A stretch of DNA of 43,005 bases from an uncultured Bacteroidota bacterium. GTDB taxonomy: Bacteria; Bacteroidota; Bacteroidia; Flavobacteriales; Flavobacteriaceae. The translations under genes were made by a program, and so were the position numbers. Shown here one piece after another: positions 29,125-38,769 of the stretch; positions within the stretch are counted from its first letter, which is position 1, and each line of letters opens with the position of its first letter. The notes beneath the pieces were generated by a model. The model searched no databases and was not told the origin of the DNA. It saw only the letters and a program-made list of their open reading frames with translations. The stretch covers positions 1-43,005 of the forward strand of contig CAIOTL010000248.1 of NCBI GenBank assembly GCA_903861155.1, in the 5' to 3' direction.

Positions 29125-30393
29125 CTAATCAGTTGTAAACTGTAAATATAACAAAGTTGATGCTGCGACAGTCATAATAATTAACGCCGCAAACCCCAGA
29201 ATGTTTGATTTCCTGCCATTAGTATATTTTCTCATTATTTTTTTATTGTTCGAAATATGAAGAATAATGGCGATTGTAACTGGAGCCGTCAATCCATAAA
29301 GAATGGCGGCATAAATCAAGGCTTTTATTGGCGAAATACCAATGTAATTTAATGACAACCCTAAAATTAGGGAAACACCCATAACCGTATAAAATGCTTT
29401 AGCTTCGTGGAATTTTTTGTCAAGACCTTGTTCCCATCCAAAAGTTTCGGCAATCATATAAGAAAGCGAACCACTTAGAACAGGAATCGCTATTAATCCT
29501 GTACTAATTATTCCTATGGCAAAAAGAAGATAGGCTAGATTTCCTGCTAATGGCTTTAACGCCATTGCTGCTTGTTCTACGGTGTCGATTTGATGAATTC
29601 CTCCATTGTAAAGAACTGTACCTGTAGTAAGAATGATGAAATACATAACAAAACCGGAAAAAGACATTCCAAAATCGACATCTTCAGTCATCTCATGAAT
29701 TATTTTTTTGTTTACCACCAGATGCCTTTTGTTTTTGTTCATTTCCTCCACTTCCACGGACGCTTGCCAAAAAAAGAGGTAAGGCGAAATAGTGGTTCCA
29801 AGAATACCAACAATAATACCCATAAAATCTTTATCGAATTTAATAGAAGGAATGAACGTGGCTTTAAGTATTAGTGCAAAATCCTGATGGTACAAAAAAG
29901 GAACAATAAAATAAACCAACATGACGATACATAGATATTTCAACGTTGAAGCGATTTTTTGGTATGGCAAATAAATAATCAATCCCAAAAGCACAACGGT
30001 AAACAGAACACTAAAAAAAGTGGCATCTATAGTTGGAAACAATAAATTCCCCACTGCTCCCATTCCTGCGATATCGGCACCTATATTCATTACAATAGCT
30101 GGAAAACTAAACAAAATCATAAAATACAAAACGGGTCTTGGATAATTATTTCTAAGAGCACCGGCTAAACCTTGAGAGGTCACCAAACCTATTCTGGCAC
30201 ACATTTTTTGAATCGCATCCATAAGTGGCCATCCAATTAGTGCCGTCCACAAGGTCGAAAGCCCATAAGCCGCACCCGCCTGTGAGTAAGTCGCAATTCC
30301 CGAAGGATCATCGTCGCTCGCACCTGTCACGAGTCCCGGCCCGAGAAGTTTCCAAAAGCGGTAAAGTTTATTTGTTGGTTTATGATTGTTCAT
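29125..30393 (-). CDS. Nramp-like divalent metal transporter, copy 2
   Basis: Strong similarity to copy 1 along the whole length; same DDDPSGI and TISPYLFFWQ motifs. Confidence 0.88.
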   Translation of the reverse strand: MNNHKPTNKLYRFWKLLGPGLVTGASDDDPSGIATYSQAGAAYGLSTLWTALIGWPLMDAIQKMCARIGLVTSQGLAGALRNNYPRPVLYFMILFSFPAIVMNIGADIAGMGAVGNLLFPTIDATFFSVLFTVVLLGLIIYLPYQKIASTLKYLCIVMLVYFIVPFLYHQDFALILKATFIPSIKFDKDFMGIIVGILGTTISPYLFFWQASVEVEEMNKNKRHLVVNKKIIHEMTEDVDFGMSFSGFVMYFIILTTGTVLYNGGIHQIDTVEQAAMALKPLAGNLAYLLFAIGIISTGLIAIPVLSGSLSYMIAETFGWEQGLDKKFHEAKAFYTVMGVSLILGLSLNYIGISPIKALIYAAILYGLTAPVTIAIILHISNNKKIMRKYTNGRKSNILGFAALIIMTVAASTLLYLQFTTD

Positions 30394-30446
30394 TTTTTAA
30401 GATGTTTTAAATTGGCAAAAACTAAAAAGTAGAAAATAGGAAATTA

Positions 30447-30510
30447 ATTTTATAAATATGTAAATTAGCCAATAAATCAATTTACTGGCTAATTTACATA
30501 TTTATAAAAT
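30447..30510. repeat. 64-nt near-perfect palindrome in divergent Nramp/cysE intergenic region
   Basis: attttataaatatgtaaattagcca (30447-30471) and its exact reverse complement (30486-30510); inner taaat/attta. Confidence 0.9.
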
Positions 30511-30520
30511 CAGATTTGCA

Positions 30521-30548
30521 TAAAAGATAATTCATCTTTTATTTTTTA
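30521..30548 (+). terminator. Hairpin plus T-tract (terminator or attenuator-like)
   Basis: taaaagat (30521-30528) aattc atctttta (30534-30541) followed by T-run. Confidence 0.5.
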
Positions 30549-30642
30549 TGTCTTCATCCTGTGTTTTTTACTTAATCGTTTCGGCAATTTCTAAAAACAC
30601 CTTACTTTTACTGCTTTCAAATAACTATTCAAATCTAAAACC

Positions 30643-31434
30643 GTGGCAAAAGACATAATTATCCGAAATATTTCAGCTTTAAAGAGTAATTCCTCCATCA
30701 ATTACGGAATCAAGACAAAAGTACAAGGTTTTACGGAAAAACTTTTCTATACCTTGTTTGACGCCAATGCCTCGTTGATCGAAAGCGTTGACGAACTCGA
30801 AACCTTGTTCACGGAAATTTCAAAAATATCTTGCAAAAAACCGAAAGAATTATGCGATGGTGTTTGGAACCAATTCCTTGAAAAACTGCCTTCAGTTCTC
30901 GAAAAGCTGAATCAGGATGCTGAATATATATTGGAAAACGACCCTGCTTCGAACAGTATAGAAGAAGTGTATCTGGCTTATCCTGGATTTTACGCCATCG
31001 CTATTTATAGATTGAGCCACGAATTATATCATTTAGATATGTTGCTGTTTTCAAGGTTAATGAGCGAATATGCCCATCAAATCACGGGAACCGACATTCA
31101 CGCAGGTGCAACAATTGCATCACCTTTCTTTATTGACCACGCCACAGGAATCGTAATTGGAGAAACCACCGTCATCGAAAAACACGTAAAACTGTACCAA
31201 GGAGTAACATTGGGAGCTTTGAGCGTGAGCAAGGATATGAAAAATGCAAAAAGACATCCCACGGTGGAGAAAAATGTTTGCATTTATGCCAATGCCACTA
31301 TTCTTGGAGGTGATACCATCATTGGAAAAAACAGCATTATTGGAGGAAATACTTGGATAACCAAATCCATTCCTGCCAAATCCATTGTGACCAATACCAC
31401 CACCACCGAAGTGAAAATAAAAGAGTTAAAATAG
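30643..31434 (+). CDS. Serine O-acetyltransferase (EpsC/CysE type)
   Basis: YAHQITGTDIHAGATIASPFFIDHATGIVIGETTVI and left-handed beta-helix repeats; GTG start. Confidence 0.92.
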   Translation: MAKDIIIRNISALKSNSSINYGIKTKVQGFTEKLFYTLFDANASLIESVDELETLFTEISKISCKKPKELCDGVWNQFLEKLPSVLEKLNQDAEYILENDPASNSIEEVYLAYPGFYAIAIYRLSHELYHLDMLLFSRLMSEYAHQITGTDIHAGATIASPFFIDHATGIVIGETTVIEKHVKLYQGVTLGALSVSKDMKNAKRHPTVEKNVCIYANATILGGDTIIGKNSIIGGNTWITKSIPAKSIVTNTTTTEVKIKELK

Positions 31435-31436
31435 AT

Positions 31437-32324
31437 ATGAAGTCACAAAAATTATTAGACCTAATTGGGAATACGCCTTTGGTGGAAACCGTGAATATGG
31501 TCAAAAACAAAAACGTCAAACTTTTATTGAAACTCGAAGGAAATAATCCCGGGGGAAGCGTGAAAGATCGCGCAGCTTACAACATGATTGCATCGGCAAT
31601 CGAAAGAGGGGACATTAAAAAAGGAGACAAACTCATTGAAGCCACCAGTGGTAACACCGGAATTGCATTGGCCATGATTGCCCAATTATTCAATATCAAA
31701 ATTGAACTGGTTCTTCCTGAAGATTCGACAAAGGAACGTACACAAACCATGCGTGCTTATGGTGCCAACGTTATTTTGACTCCCGCAAAAGAAGGAATCA
31801 TTGGTTCCAGAGATTATGCCGACAAAAAAGTGGCCGAAGGAGGTTACATTATGTTGAATCAGTTTGCCAATGACGACAATTGGAAGGCGCATTACAAATC
31901 CACTGGTCCAGAAATCTGGAATGATACCGAAGGAAACGTAACCCATTTTGTTTCGGCAATGGGAACTACCGGAACCATCATCGGAACTTCAACTTACTTA
32001 AAAGAGAAAAATGCAGCCATCCAAATTATTGGTGCACAGCCGAGCAACGGTTCCCAAATACCCGGAATCAGGAAATGGCCGCAAGAATATTTGCCCAAGA
32101 TATTCGATGCATCGAAAGTGGATACAATCATTGAAGTGAGCGAAAAAGAAGCACGAAAAATGACAAAACGTTTGGCTCTTGAGGAAGGCATTTTTGCAGG
32201 AATGAGCAGTGGCGGTTCTGTGGCAGTTGCTTTGAAAATAGCCAACCAACTGGAATCAGGAGTAATAGTTGCCATTATTTGTGACCGTGGTGATCGCTAT
32301 CTATCTTCGGATTTGTTTGATTGA
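31437..32324 (+). CDS. cysM: Cysteine synthase, CysM-like
   Basis: LIGNTPLVE, PGGSVKDRAAYNM, EATSGNTGIALAM, GTTGTIIG; ATG at 31437. Confidence 0.9.
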   Translation: MKSQKLLDLIGNTPLVETVNMVKNKNVKLLLKLEGNNPGGSVKDRAAYNMIASAIERGDIKKGDKLIEATSGNTGIALAMIAQLFNIKIELVLPEDSTKERTQTMRAYGANVILTPAKEGIIGSRDYADKKVAEGGYIMLNQFANDDNWKAHYKSTGPEIWNDTEGNVTHFVSAMGTTGTIIGTSTYLKEKNAAIQIIGAQPSNGSQIPGIRKWPQEYLPKIFDASKVDTIIEVSEKEARKMTKRLALEEGIFAGMSSGGSVAVALKIANQLESGVIVAIICDRGDRYLSSDLFD

Positions 32325-32454
32325 GATTTTTAATAGGTTTGGTGTGCTGGATACCAGGTTCAAAATCTGAAATGCTTTGCAATCCAGAAAACTTTCGTGA
32401 TGCTGTCGCTCGATTCAAAAATCTATTTAATCCACCTACAAAAAAACATCTCAA

Positions 32455-33141
32455 ATGAAAAGATCAATTTACTTCATCCTCCTTTTATCAATATTTATGG
32501 GACAAAACACGGAAGCTCAGGACTGGGCAAATTTAAATAAATACCAAAAAGAGAATGGTTCTCTCCAACCATTGGAACCCGGACAAAAAAGAACCGTCTT
32601 TATGGGAGATTCCATTACCGAATTCTGGTCTATCGTTGACCCCGAGTTTTTTGCCGGAAAACCATACGTGAATCGGGGTATCAGTGGACAAACAACTCCG
32701 CAAATGCTAATTCGTTTCAGACCCGATGTGATTACTTTGAAACCCTCTTTAGTGATACTTATGGCTGGCGTCAACGACATTGCCAGCAATACAGGTCCTT
32801 CGACATTGGAAATGATTACCGACAATGTTTTTTCGATGGCTGAACTGGCCCAGGCAAATCATATAAAGGTCATTTTATGCTCGGTGCTGCCCGCTTATAA
32901 TTTTCCTTGGAATCTGGGTTCATATCCCGCCGAAAAGATTGTAACACTCAACAAAACGATACAAAAATATGCCGATGTAAACGGGTTTTTGTACCTCGAT
33001 TATTATTCAGCCATGGTGGATGGTCGAAAAGGTTTGAAGTCTGCCTATTCTGATGATGGCGTACATCCCAACAAAACTGGATACGAAGTAATGAATCCAT
33101 TAGCAGAAAAAGCGATAGCGAAAGTGTTATCGAAGAAATAA
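32455..33141 (+). CDS. SGNH/GDSL-family hydrolase, exported
   Basis: Signal peptide; FMGDSITEFW, NRGISGQTT, LMAGVNDIA, SDDGVHPNKTGY blocks. Confidence 0.92.
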   Translation: MKRSIYFILLLSIFMGQNTEAQDWANLNKYQKENGSLQPLEPGQKRTVFMGDSITEFWSIVDPEFFAGKPYVNRGISGQTTPQMLIRFRPDVITLKPSLVILMAGVNDIASNTGPSTLEMITDNVFSMAELAQANHIKVILCSVLPAYNFPWNLGSYPAEKIVTLNKTIQKYADVNGFLYLDYYSAMVDGRKGLKSAYSDDGVHPNKTGYEVMNPLAEKAIAKVLSKK

Positions 33142-33236
33142 GACTTTTTTATTGTTTATTTTCGTTTGCTTCGAATATTACTTAGATAAACTTCGTTGAG
33201 ACTCATCATGAAACAAGAATTAGAAAATAATATTGA

Positions 33237-34346
33237 TTAGTTCTTCCTGAAAGCCAAGCAAACAGGAGAACATAAAGCAATCCTTTTATGAGTATCCGCA
33301 AGACTTCCCGTGACTTTATCTCTTTTGAAAATTACAATATCATTCGTATATTGATGTGCCACCAAAAGGAAATTTCCTGTTGGATCAATGGCGAAATTTC
33401 GAGGACCTTTTCCCAAAGTGCTGGTTCTTTCCACAAATTCTAATTTTCCGCTTTTTAAAATCTTGTAAATCGAAATGTCATTGGCTGTACCACGATTTGT
33501 GGCATAAATAAATTTTCCGTCTGGTGAAATATGAATATCCGCTGAACCAATATCTCCTTTGAAATCTTTTGCCACAATCGAGGTTTCAGACACTTTTTTC
33601 AATATTCCATTGAAATAACTAAACGTGGTTAACGTGCCGTCTAATTCCTGCAATACGTAGACAAACTTACCATCTTTACTGAACGTTAAATGCCTTGGAC
33701 CGCTTCCCGGTTTAACGGAGAAGCTGCTTTTAAGTTTCAAAATTTCGTTGGAGGAATTCAAATTATATTGATACACATAAACCTTGTCAGTCCCTAAATC
33801 ATTGGCCAAAATATACTTTTTGTCAGATGTAAAATATACCGTATGAACGTGCGGACTTTCTTGTCTTTTGGCGTTAATTCCTTTTCCTGAATGCTGCACG
33901 ACTTGTTTGGTTTCAGTTAAACTGCCATCACTATTTTTGCCAAAAATCGAAATGTTTCCTCCAGAATAATTAGCTACAATAACATTTTTGTCATCATTGA
34001 TGATGTAACAAGGATCAGCACCTTTTGAATCTTGTGAATTGATGAAGTCCAGTTTTCCGGTTTTGGAATCAAATTTAAAAGCGCTAATCGTGCTTTTTGG
34101 ACCGTTTTCGTTTACCGAATAAACGAATCTATTGTCATTGGAAACCGTAAAATAACTAGGATTTACTATATTTTCAGTAGCATTTTTGAAATTGAAATCT
34201 CCAGTATTTGAATCGAATTCAAAAACATAAATTCCTTTGCTTTCGCATTTATTAGTGTAAGTCCCAATTAATAAATTGAACTTGTTTTCCTGTGCTTGCA
34301 ATGTAGCTAAAGCGAAAATGGAAAGAAGAATATAGATTTTTTTCAT
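33237..34346 (-). CDS. Lactonase (6-phosphogluconolactonase-like beta-propeller), exported
   Basis: MKKIYILLSIFALATLQAQ signal peptide; LIGTYTNKCESKGIYVFEFD; GPRHLTFSKDGKFVYV. Confidence 0.88.
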   Translation of the reverse strand: MKKIYILLSIFALATLQAQENKFNLLIGTYTNKCESKGIYVFEFDSNTGDFNFKNATENIVNPSYFTVSNDNRFVYSVNENGPKSTISAFKFDSKTGKLDFINSQDSKGADPCYIINDDKNVIVANYSGGNISIFGKNSDGSLTETKQVVQHSGKGINAKRQESPHVHTVYFTSDKKYILANDLGTDKVYVYQYNLNSSNEILKLKSSFSVKPGSGPRHLTFSKDGKFVYVLQELDGTLTTFSYFNGILKKVSETSIVAKDFKGDIGSADIHISPDGKFIYATNRGTANDISIYKILKSGKLEFVERTSTLGKGPRNFAIDPTGNFLLVAHQYTNDIVIFKRDKVTGSLADTHKRIALCSPVCLAFRKN

Positions 34347-34464
34347 ATTTATTAATATATTATTGAAAAGCAAAAGTAAATAATCTATTTTGGTTTTGTT
34401 AACGATTTTAAATGTTACTCCATAAAAATACAATAATATGAACTTACAATTATTTGCAAATTCG

Positions 34465-34472
34465 TACTTTTG
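34465..34472 (+). promoter_or_regulatory. -7 element TACTTTTG upstream of BatA-domain gene
   Basis: TAnnTTTG consensus. Confidence 0.5.
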
Positions 34473-34489
34473 ACAAACTCAATAACAAA

Positions 34490-36457
34490 ATGCAATTCAA
34501 ACATCCAGAAATCCTCTATTTCCTTTTCTTATTGGTTATACCAATTCTGGTTCATTTGTTTCAATTACGCCGTTTCAAAAAGGAATATTTCACGAATGTT
34601 CGCTTCCTGAAAGAACTTTCCATTCAAACCAGAAAGAGTTCAAAAATTAAAAAATGGCTGCTTTTGGCCACGCGTTTATTATTGTTATCCTGTATCATTG
34701 TCGCATTTGCGCAACCTTTTTTCAAAGCCAAAGACACCAAAAACAGCTACAACGAAATGTATATCGTTTTGGACAATTCCTTTTCGATGCAAGCCAAAGG
34801 TCAAAAAGGTGAATTGCTAAAAAGAGCCGTTCAAGAATTGCTCGAAAATACGCCAGAAAACCAAACTTTTTCCCTGATTACCAATTCCCAAACTTTCTGG
34901 AACACCAATATAAAATCAATCCAAAAAGAACTGCAAAATCTTAAATACAGTGCTTTTCCATTCCAACTGGAAAGCGCCATGACAAAAATAAAATCCCGAA
35001 AATTAGCATTTAACAAAGATATTATCGTGATTACGGATGCGGTTGGTTTAGAACCAAAACAACTAAAAAGCATCGACAAAAGTTTCAATACCTATTTTAT
35101 TATTCCGAAAGCGGAACATAAAAATAACGTTTCCATTGATAGCGTTTTCATTCATCAAACTTTGGACGAATTCTATGAAATTGGCCTAAAATTAAGTGCT
35201 TATGGCGAAAATTCCAAGGAGACTCCAGTAGCTTTATACAATCAAAATAAACTGGTTGCAAAGACTTTGACCAAATTAGAAACCAAGAACCCGAGTCCCA
35301 GTAATTATCGGAACGAACTGGCGAAGCAAAAAACACTTTATTTCACCATTCCAAAAAAAGATTTCCACGGCTATGCCTCCATCACTGACAACGGTTTGGA
35401 ATATGACAATACCTTGTATTTCAGTATTTCAAAACCCGAAAAAAGCAACGTAATCAGCATTGGTACAACCGAAAAAAGCAAATTTATTTCTAGAATTTAC
35501 ACGAGCGATGAATTCAATTACAGCAATTTTACCATAGCAACATTAGATTATAATTCGCTCGAAAAACAAGATGCTATAGTGTTGAACGAATTGGACGAAG
35601 TCCCGCAAGCGTTGCAAACGACTTTGAACTCTTTTGTGGAAAAAGGCGGGAATTTGGTGATAATTCCTTCGGCTACAAATTCTGTTGAAAACCTGAATCA
35701 GTTTCTGATGAATTTTGGTTCTTTCCAATTCAAATCATTGGAAAACAAGGAGAAATTGGTGACTAAAATCAACTTCAACCATCCTTTATTTTCCGGCGTT
35801 TTCGAAAACAAAATTGATAATTTTCAGTATCCAAAAACAAAAAATTCCTTCGGAATTTCAAGTTCCAAGCCGGCTGCTTTGCATTATGACGACCAAAGCT
35901 CTTTTTTGACTTCGATAAACAATCCAATTTCGGCTGTATATGTTTTTGCTGCGCCAATCAATCTGGCGAATTCCAATTTTCAACAATCGCCTCTGATCGT
36001 GCCAACCTTCTTTAAAATGGCAATCAACAATCGAAATAAGGGAATAAATGCGCTCACAATTGGCAACAATAATCCGTTTTTGGTTGATGCAACTTTGTCC
36101 AAAGACGAAATTTTGAATGTCAAAAATGATACGGAGACATTTATTCCGATTCAACAAATCCTGAACAATAAGGTGAAATTGACCTTCAATGATTATCCGG
36201 TGCAAGCGGGCAACTTTAGGATTTACAGACAAAAAGAATGGCTGCAAAACATCAGTTTCAACTATAATCGAACCGAAAGTGATTTGAATCAAGCTAACGA
36301 AAATATGCTTTCCGATTATAAAAAAATCGATGCTATCAACTCCGTTTTCGACACTTTAAAAACCAACAAAAACGACATTCAAATATGGAAATGGTTTGCT
36401 ATATTTGCATTGCTTTTTCTAGCAATCGAAATGGCAATTATACGATTCGTGAAGTGA
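34490..36457 (+). CDS. BatA-domain (N-terminal double-TM, VWA-like) membrane protein
   Basis: MQFKHPEILYFLFLLVIPILVHLFQLRRFKKEYFTNVRFLKEL; YIVLDNSFSM; C-terminal TM. Confidence 0.88.
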   Translation: MQFKHPEILYFLFLLVIPILVHLFQLRRFKKEYFTNVRFLKELSIQTRKSSKIKKWLLLATRLLLLSCIIVAFAQPFFKAKDTKNSYNEMYIVLDNSFSMQAKGQKGELLKRAVQELLENTPENQTFSLITNSQTFWNTNIKSIQKELQNLKYSAFPFQLESAMTKIKSRKLAFNKDIIVITDAVGLEPKQLKSIDKSFNTYFIIPKAEHKNNVSIDSVFIHQTLDEFYEIGLKLSAYGENSKETPVALYNQNKLVAKTLTKLETKNPSPSNYRNELAKQKTLYFTIPKKDFHGYASITDNGLEYDNTLYFSISKPEKSNVISIGTTEKSKFISRIYTSDEFNYSNFTIATLDYNSLEKQDAIVLNELDEVPQALQTTLNSFVEKGGNLVIIPSATNSVENLNQFLMNFGSFQFKSLENKEKLVTKINFNHPLFSGVFENKIDNFQYPKTKNSFGISSSKPAALHYDDQSSFLTSINNPISAVYVFAAPINLANSNFQQSPLIVPTFFKMAINNRNKGINALTIGNNNPFLVDATLSKDEILNVKNDTETFIPIQQILNNKVKLTFNDYPVQAGNFRIYRQKEWLQNISFNYNRTESDLNQANENMLSDYKKIDAINSVFDTLKTNKNDIQIWKWFAIFALLFLAIEMAIIRFVK

Positions 36458-36486
36458 AACGAAAGTCAAATAATTAAATAAGCACT

Positions 36487-37740
36487 ATGAAAATAATTAT
36501 CAGGGAAGCAAAAATCATCGATTCCGAAAGTCCTTTTCACAACAAAACAGTTGACCTTTTAATTGTTGATAGCAGTATCAAAAAAATAGGAAAATCGCTG
36601 ACTAATTCAGAAAATTCGAAAGAAATTAAACTCGATAACCTACATATTTCCCAAGGTTGGTTCGACAGCAGCGTTTCGCTTGGCGAACCTGGTTTTGAAG
36701 ATCGGGAAACCATTGCAAACGGATTAAATGTTGCCGCACGAAGCGGTTTTACAGCCATTGCATTGCAACCCAACTCCTTCCCGATTATCGACAATCAATC
36801 GCAAATTAACTTTGTAAAAAACAAAGCCAATGGTTTTGCTACACAACTTTTTCCGATTGGCGCTTTGACAAAAAATAGCGAATGCAAGGATATGACCGAA
36901 TTATTCGATATGAAAAATGCTGGAGCCGTGGCTTTTGGAGATTACAACAAGAGTTTGGACAATGCCAATTTACTAAAAATTGCCCTACAATATGTTCAAG
37001 ATTTTGACGGATTAATTATTGCTTTCTCACAAGAGTCGAACCTAAAAGGAAGTGGGGTTGCTAATGAAAGCGTGGTTTCGACAAAACTGGGATTGAAAGG
37101 AATTCCGAATCTGGCTGAAGAATTACAAATTGACAGAAACTTGTTTCTACTGGAATACACAGGCGGAAAACTGCACATTCCGACAATTTCTACTGCAAAA
37201 TCCGTACAACTAATCAAAGAAGCAAAAGCCAAAGGTTTGAACGTAACTTGCAGTGTTGCCGTGCATCATTTGGTTTTAACCGATAAGAAAATAGAAGGTT
37301 TCGATACCAGATATAAAGTTTCGCCGCCATTGAGAACTGAAACTGACAGAAAAGCGTTGATTGCCGGAATTCTCGATAATACAATCGATATGATTACTTC
37401 TGATCACAATCCAATAGATATTGAACATAAAAAAATGGAATTTGATTTGGCCAAAGACGGAACCATTGGTTTAGAAAGTGCTTTTGGTGCATTGTTAACC
37501 GTTTTGCCTTTAGAAAAGGTAATCGAAAAATTGACAGCTGGAAAAACAACTTTCGGAATAAATAAAACTTCAATAATTGAAGGAGAAAAGGCAAACATTA
37601 CCTTGTTCAATCCTGAAGGAAAAAGTACTTTCGCCAAAGAAAACATCTTGTCGAAATCAAAAAATTCGGCTTTTCTTGAAATAGAAATGAAAGGAAAAGT
37701 ATATGGAATTTACAATCAGGGGAAATTAATTTTAAACTAA
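36487..37740 (+). CDS. Dihydroorotase homolog with altered metal site
   Basis: Amidohydrolase fold markers GEPGFEDRETI, VAVHHLVLTD, MITSDHNPI; DxHxH replaced by DSSVS. Confidence 0.85.
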   Translation: MKIIIREAKIIDSESPFHNKTVDLLIVDSSIKKIGKSLTNSENSKEIKLDNLHISQGWFDSSVSLGEPGFEDRETIANGLNVAARSGFTAIALQPNSFPIIDNQSQINFVKNKANGFATQLFPIGALTKNSECKDMTELFDMKNAGAVAFGDYNKSLDNANLLKIALQYVQDFDGLIIAFSQESNLKGSGVANESVVSTKLGLKGIPNLAEELQIDRNLFLLEYTGGKLHIPTISTAKSVQLIKEAKAKGLNVTCSVAVHHLVLTDKKIEGFDTRYKVSPPLRTETDRKALIAGILDNTIDMITSDHNPIDIEHKKMEFDLAKDGTIGLESAFGALLTVLPLEKVIEKLTAGKTTFGINKTSIIEGEKANITLFNPEGKSTFAKENILSKSKNSAFLEIEMKGKVYGIYNQGKLILN

Positions 37741-37746
37741 AATGCA

Positions 37747-37777
37747 GACCTTACAGGTTTTAAAAACCTGCAAGGTC
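37747..37777. repeat. Intergenic 14-bp hairpin with one mismatch (nested palindrome)
   Basis: gaccttacaggttt taa aaacctgcaaggtc. Confidence 0.8.
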
Positions 37778-37792
37778 CACAAAAACTCATAA

Positions 37793-38116
37793 ATGAACAG
37801 CATCGAAAAGGGAAAAACTGCCGCCATAACAAGCTATATTTTAATCATTGGAGTCTTCATTGCAATGTCGATGAATTCTGAAAACAAGAATTCGTTTGCT
37901 TCCTTTCATATTCGTCAAGCGTTGGGTTTATCGATTACTTTTATTTCGTTGGGATTGATAATCAGCAATTTTGACAGTCCAATGATTTCGATCTCGATGT
38001 GGGTTTTTCTCTCTGTTTTATGGACTTATGGAATTTTTAGTGCCATAAACGGTGAAACAAAACCGATTCCTTTATTGGGAAATTATTTTCAAAAATGGTT
38101 TGTGAAAATAACTTAG
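37793..38116 (+). CDS. Small multi-TM protein (DUF4870-like)
   Basis: FASFHIRQALGLSITFISLGLII and FSAINGETKPIPLLGNYFQKWF. Confidence 0.65.
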   Translation: MNSIEKGKTAAITSYILIIGVFIAMSMNSENKNSFASFHIRQALGLSITFISLGLIISNFDSPMISISMWVFLSVLWTYGIFSAINGETKPIPLLGNYFQKWFVKIT

Positions 38117-38120
38117 TTAA

Positions 38121-38768
38121 ATGAAATTATCACTTGAATATCTCATTAGAGATCCGAAAATAAAATTGAACAAAAATCCTCTTTTGCTATTGCTTCACGG
38201 CTATGGCAGTAACGAGCAAGATTTATTTTCTTTTGCCAGCGAACTTCCAGACGAATATTATATTGTTTCGGTACGTGCTCCATACAATATGCAATACGGA
38301 AGTTATGCTTGGTACTCTATCAACTTTGACGCCGATCAAAACAAGTTTTCGGATAATGATCAAGCAAGAATTTCGAGAGATTTGATTTCCCATTTTATTG
38401 ACGAATTAATCGAAAACTATCCAATTGATGCCAGGAATGTGACATTAATTGGTTTTAGCCAAGGCACAATTTTAAGCTATGCCGTAGCACTTTCGTATCC
38501 CGAAAAAGCACAAAGAGTGGTAGCGATGAGTGGTTACATCAATCAGGAAATTTTGGAAGAAAATTATTTGAAAAATTCGTTTGCCAATCTAAAAATATTT
38601 GCTTCACACGGTACGGTTGACCAGGTTATTCCGTTGGAATGGGGTCGAAAAGCAAAACCTTTTTTGGATAAATTAGGGATTTACACGACTTATAAAGAAT
38701 ACCCGATTGGACACGGAGTTTCTCCACAAAATTTTTATGATTTCAAGAATTGGTTGCTTCAGAATTAG
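38121..38768 (+). CDS. Alpha/beta hydrolase, carboxylesterase/phospholipase type
   Basis: LLLLHGYGSNEQD, GFSQG nucleophile elbow, HGTVDQVIP, GHGVSPQ. Confidence 0.92.
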   Translation: MKLSLEYLIRDPKIKLNKNPLLLLLHGYGSNEQDLFSFASELPDEYYIVSVRAPYNMQYGSYAWYSINFDADQNKFSDNDQARISRDLISHFIDELIENYPIDARNVTLIGFSQGTILSYAVALSYPEKAQRVVAMSGYINQEILEENYLKNSFANLKIFASHGTVDQVIPLEWGRKAKPFLDKLGIYTTYKEYPIGHGVSPQNFYDFKNWLLQN

Positions 38769-38769
38769 A

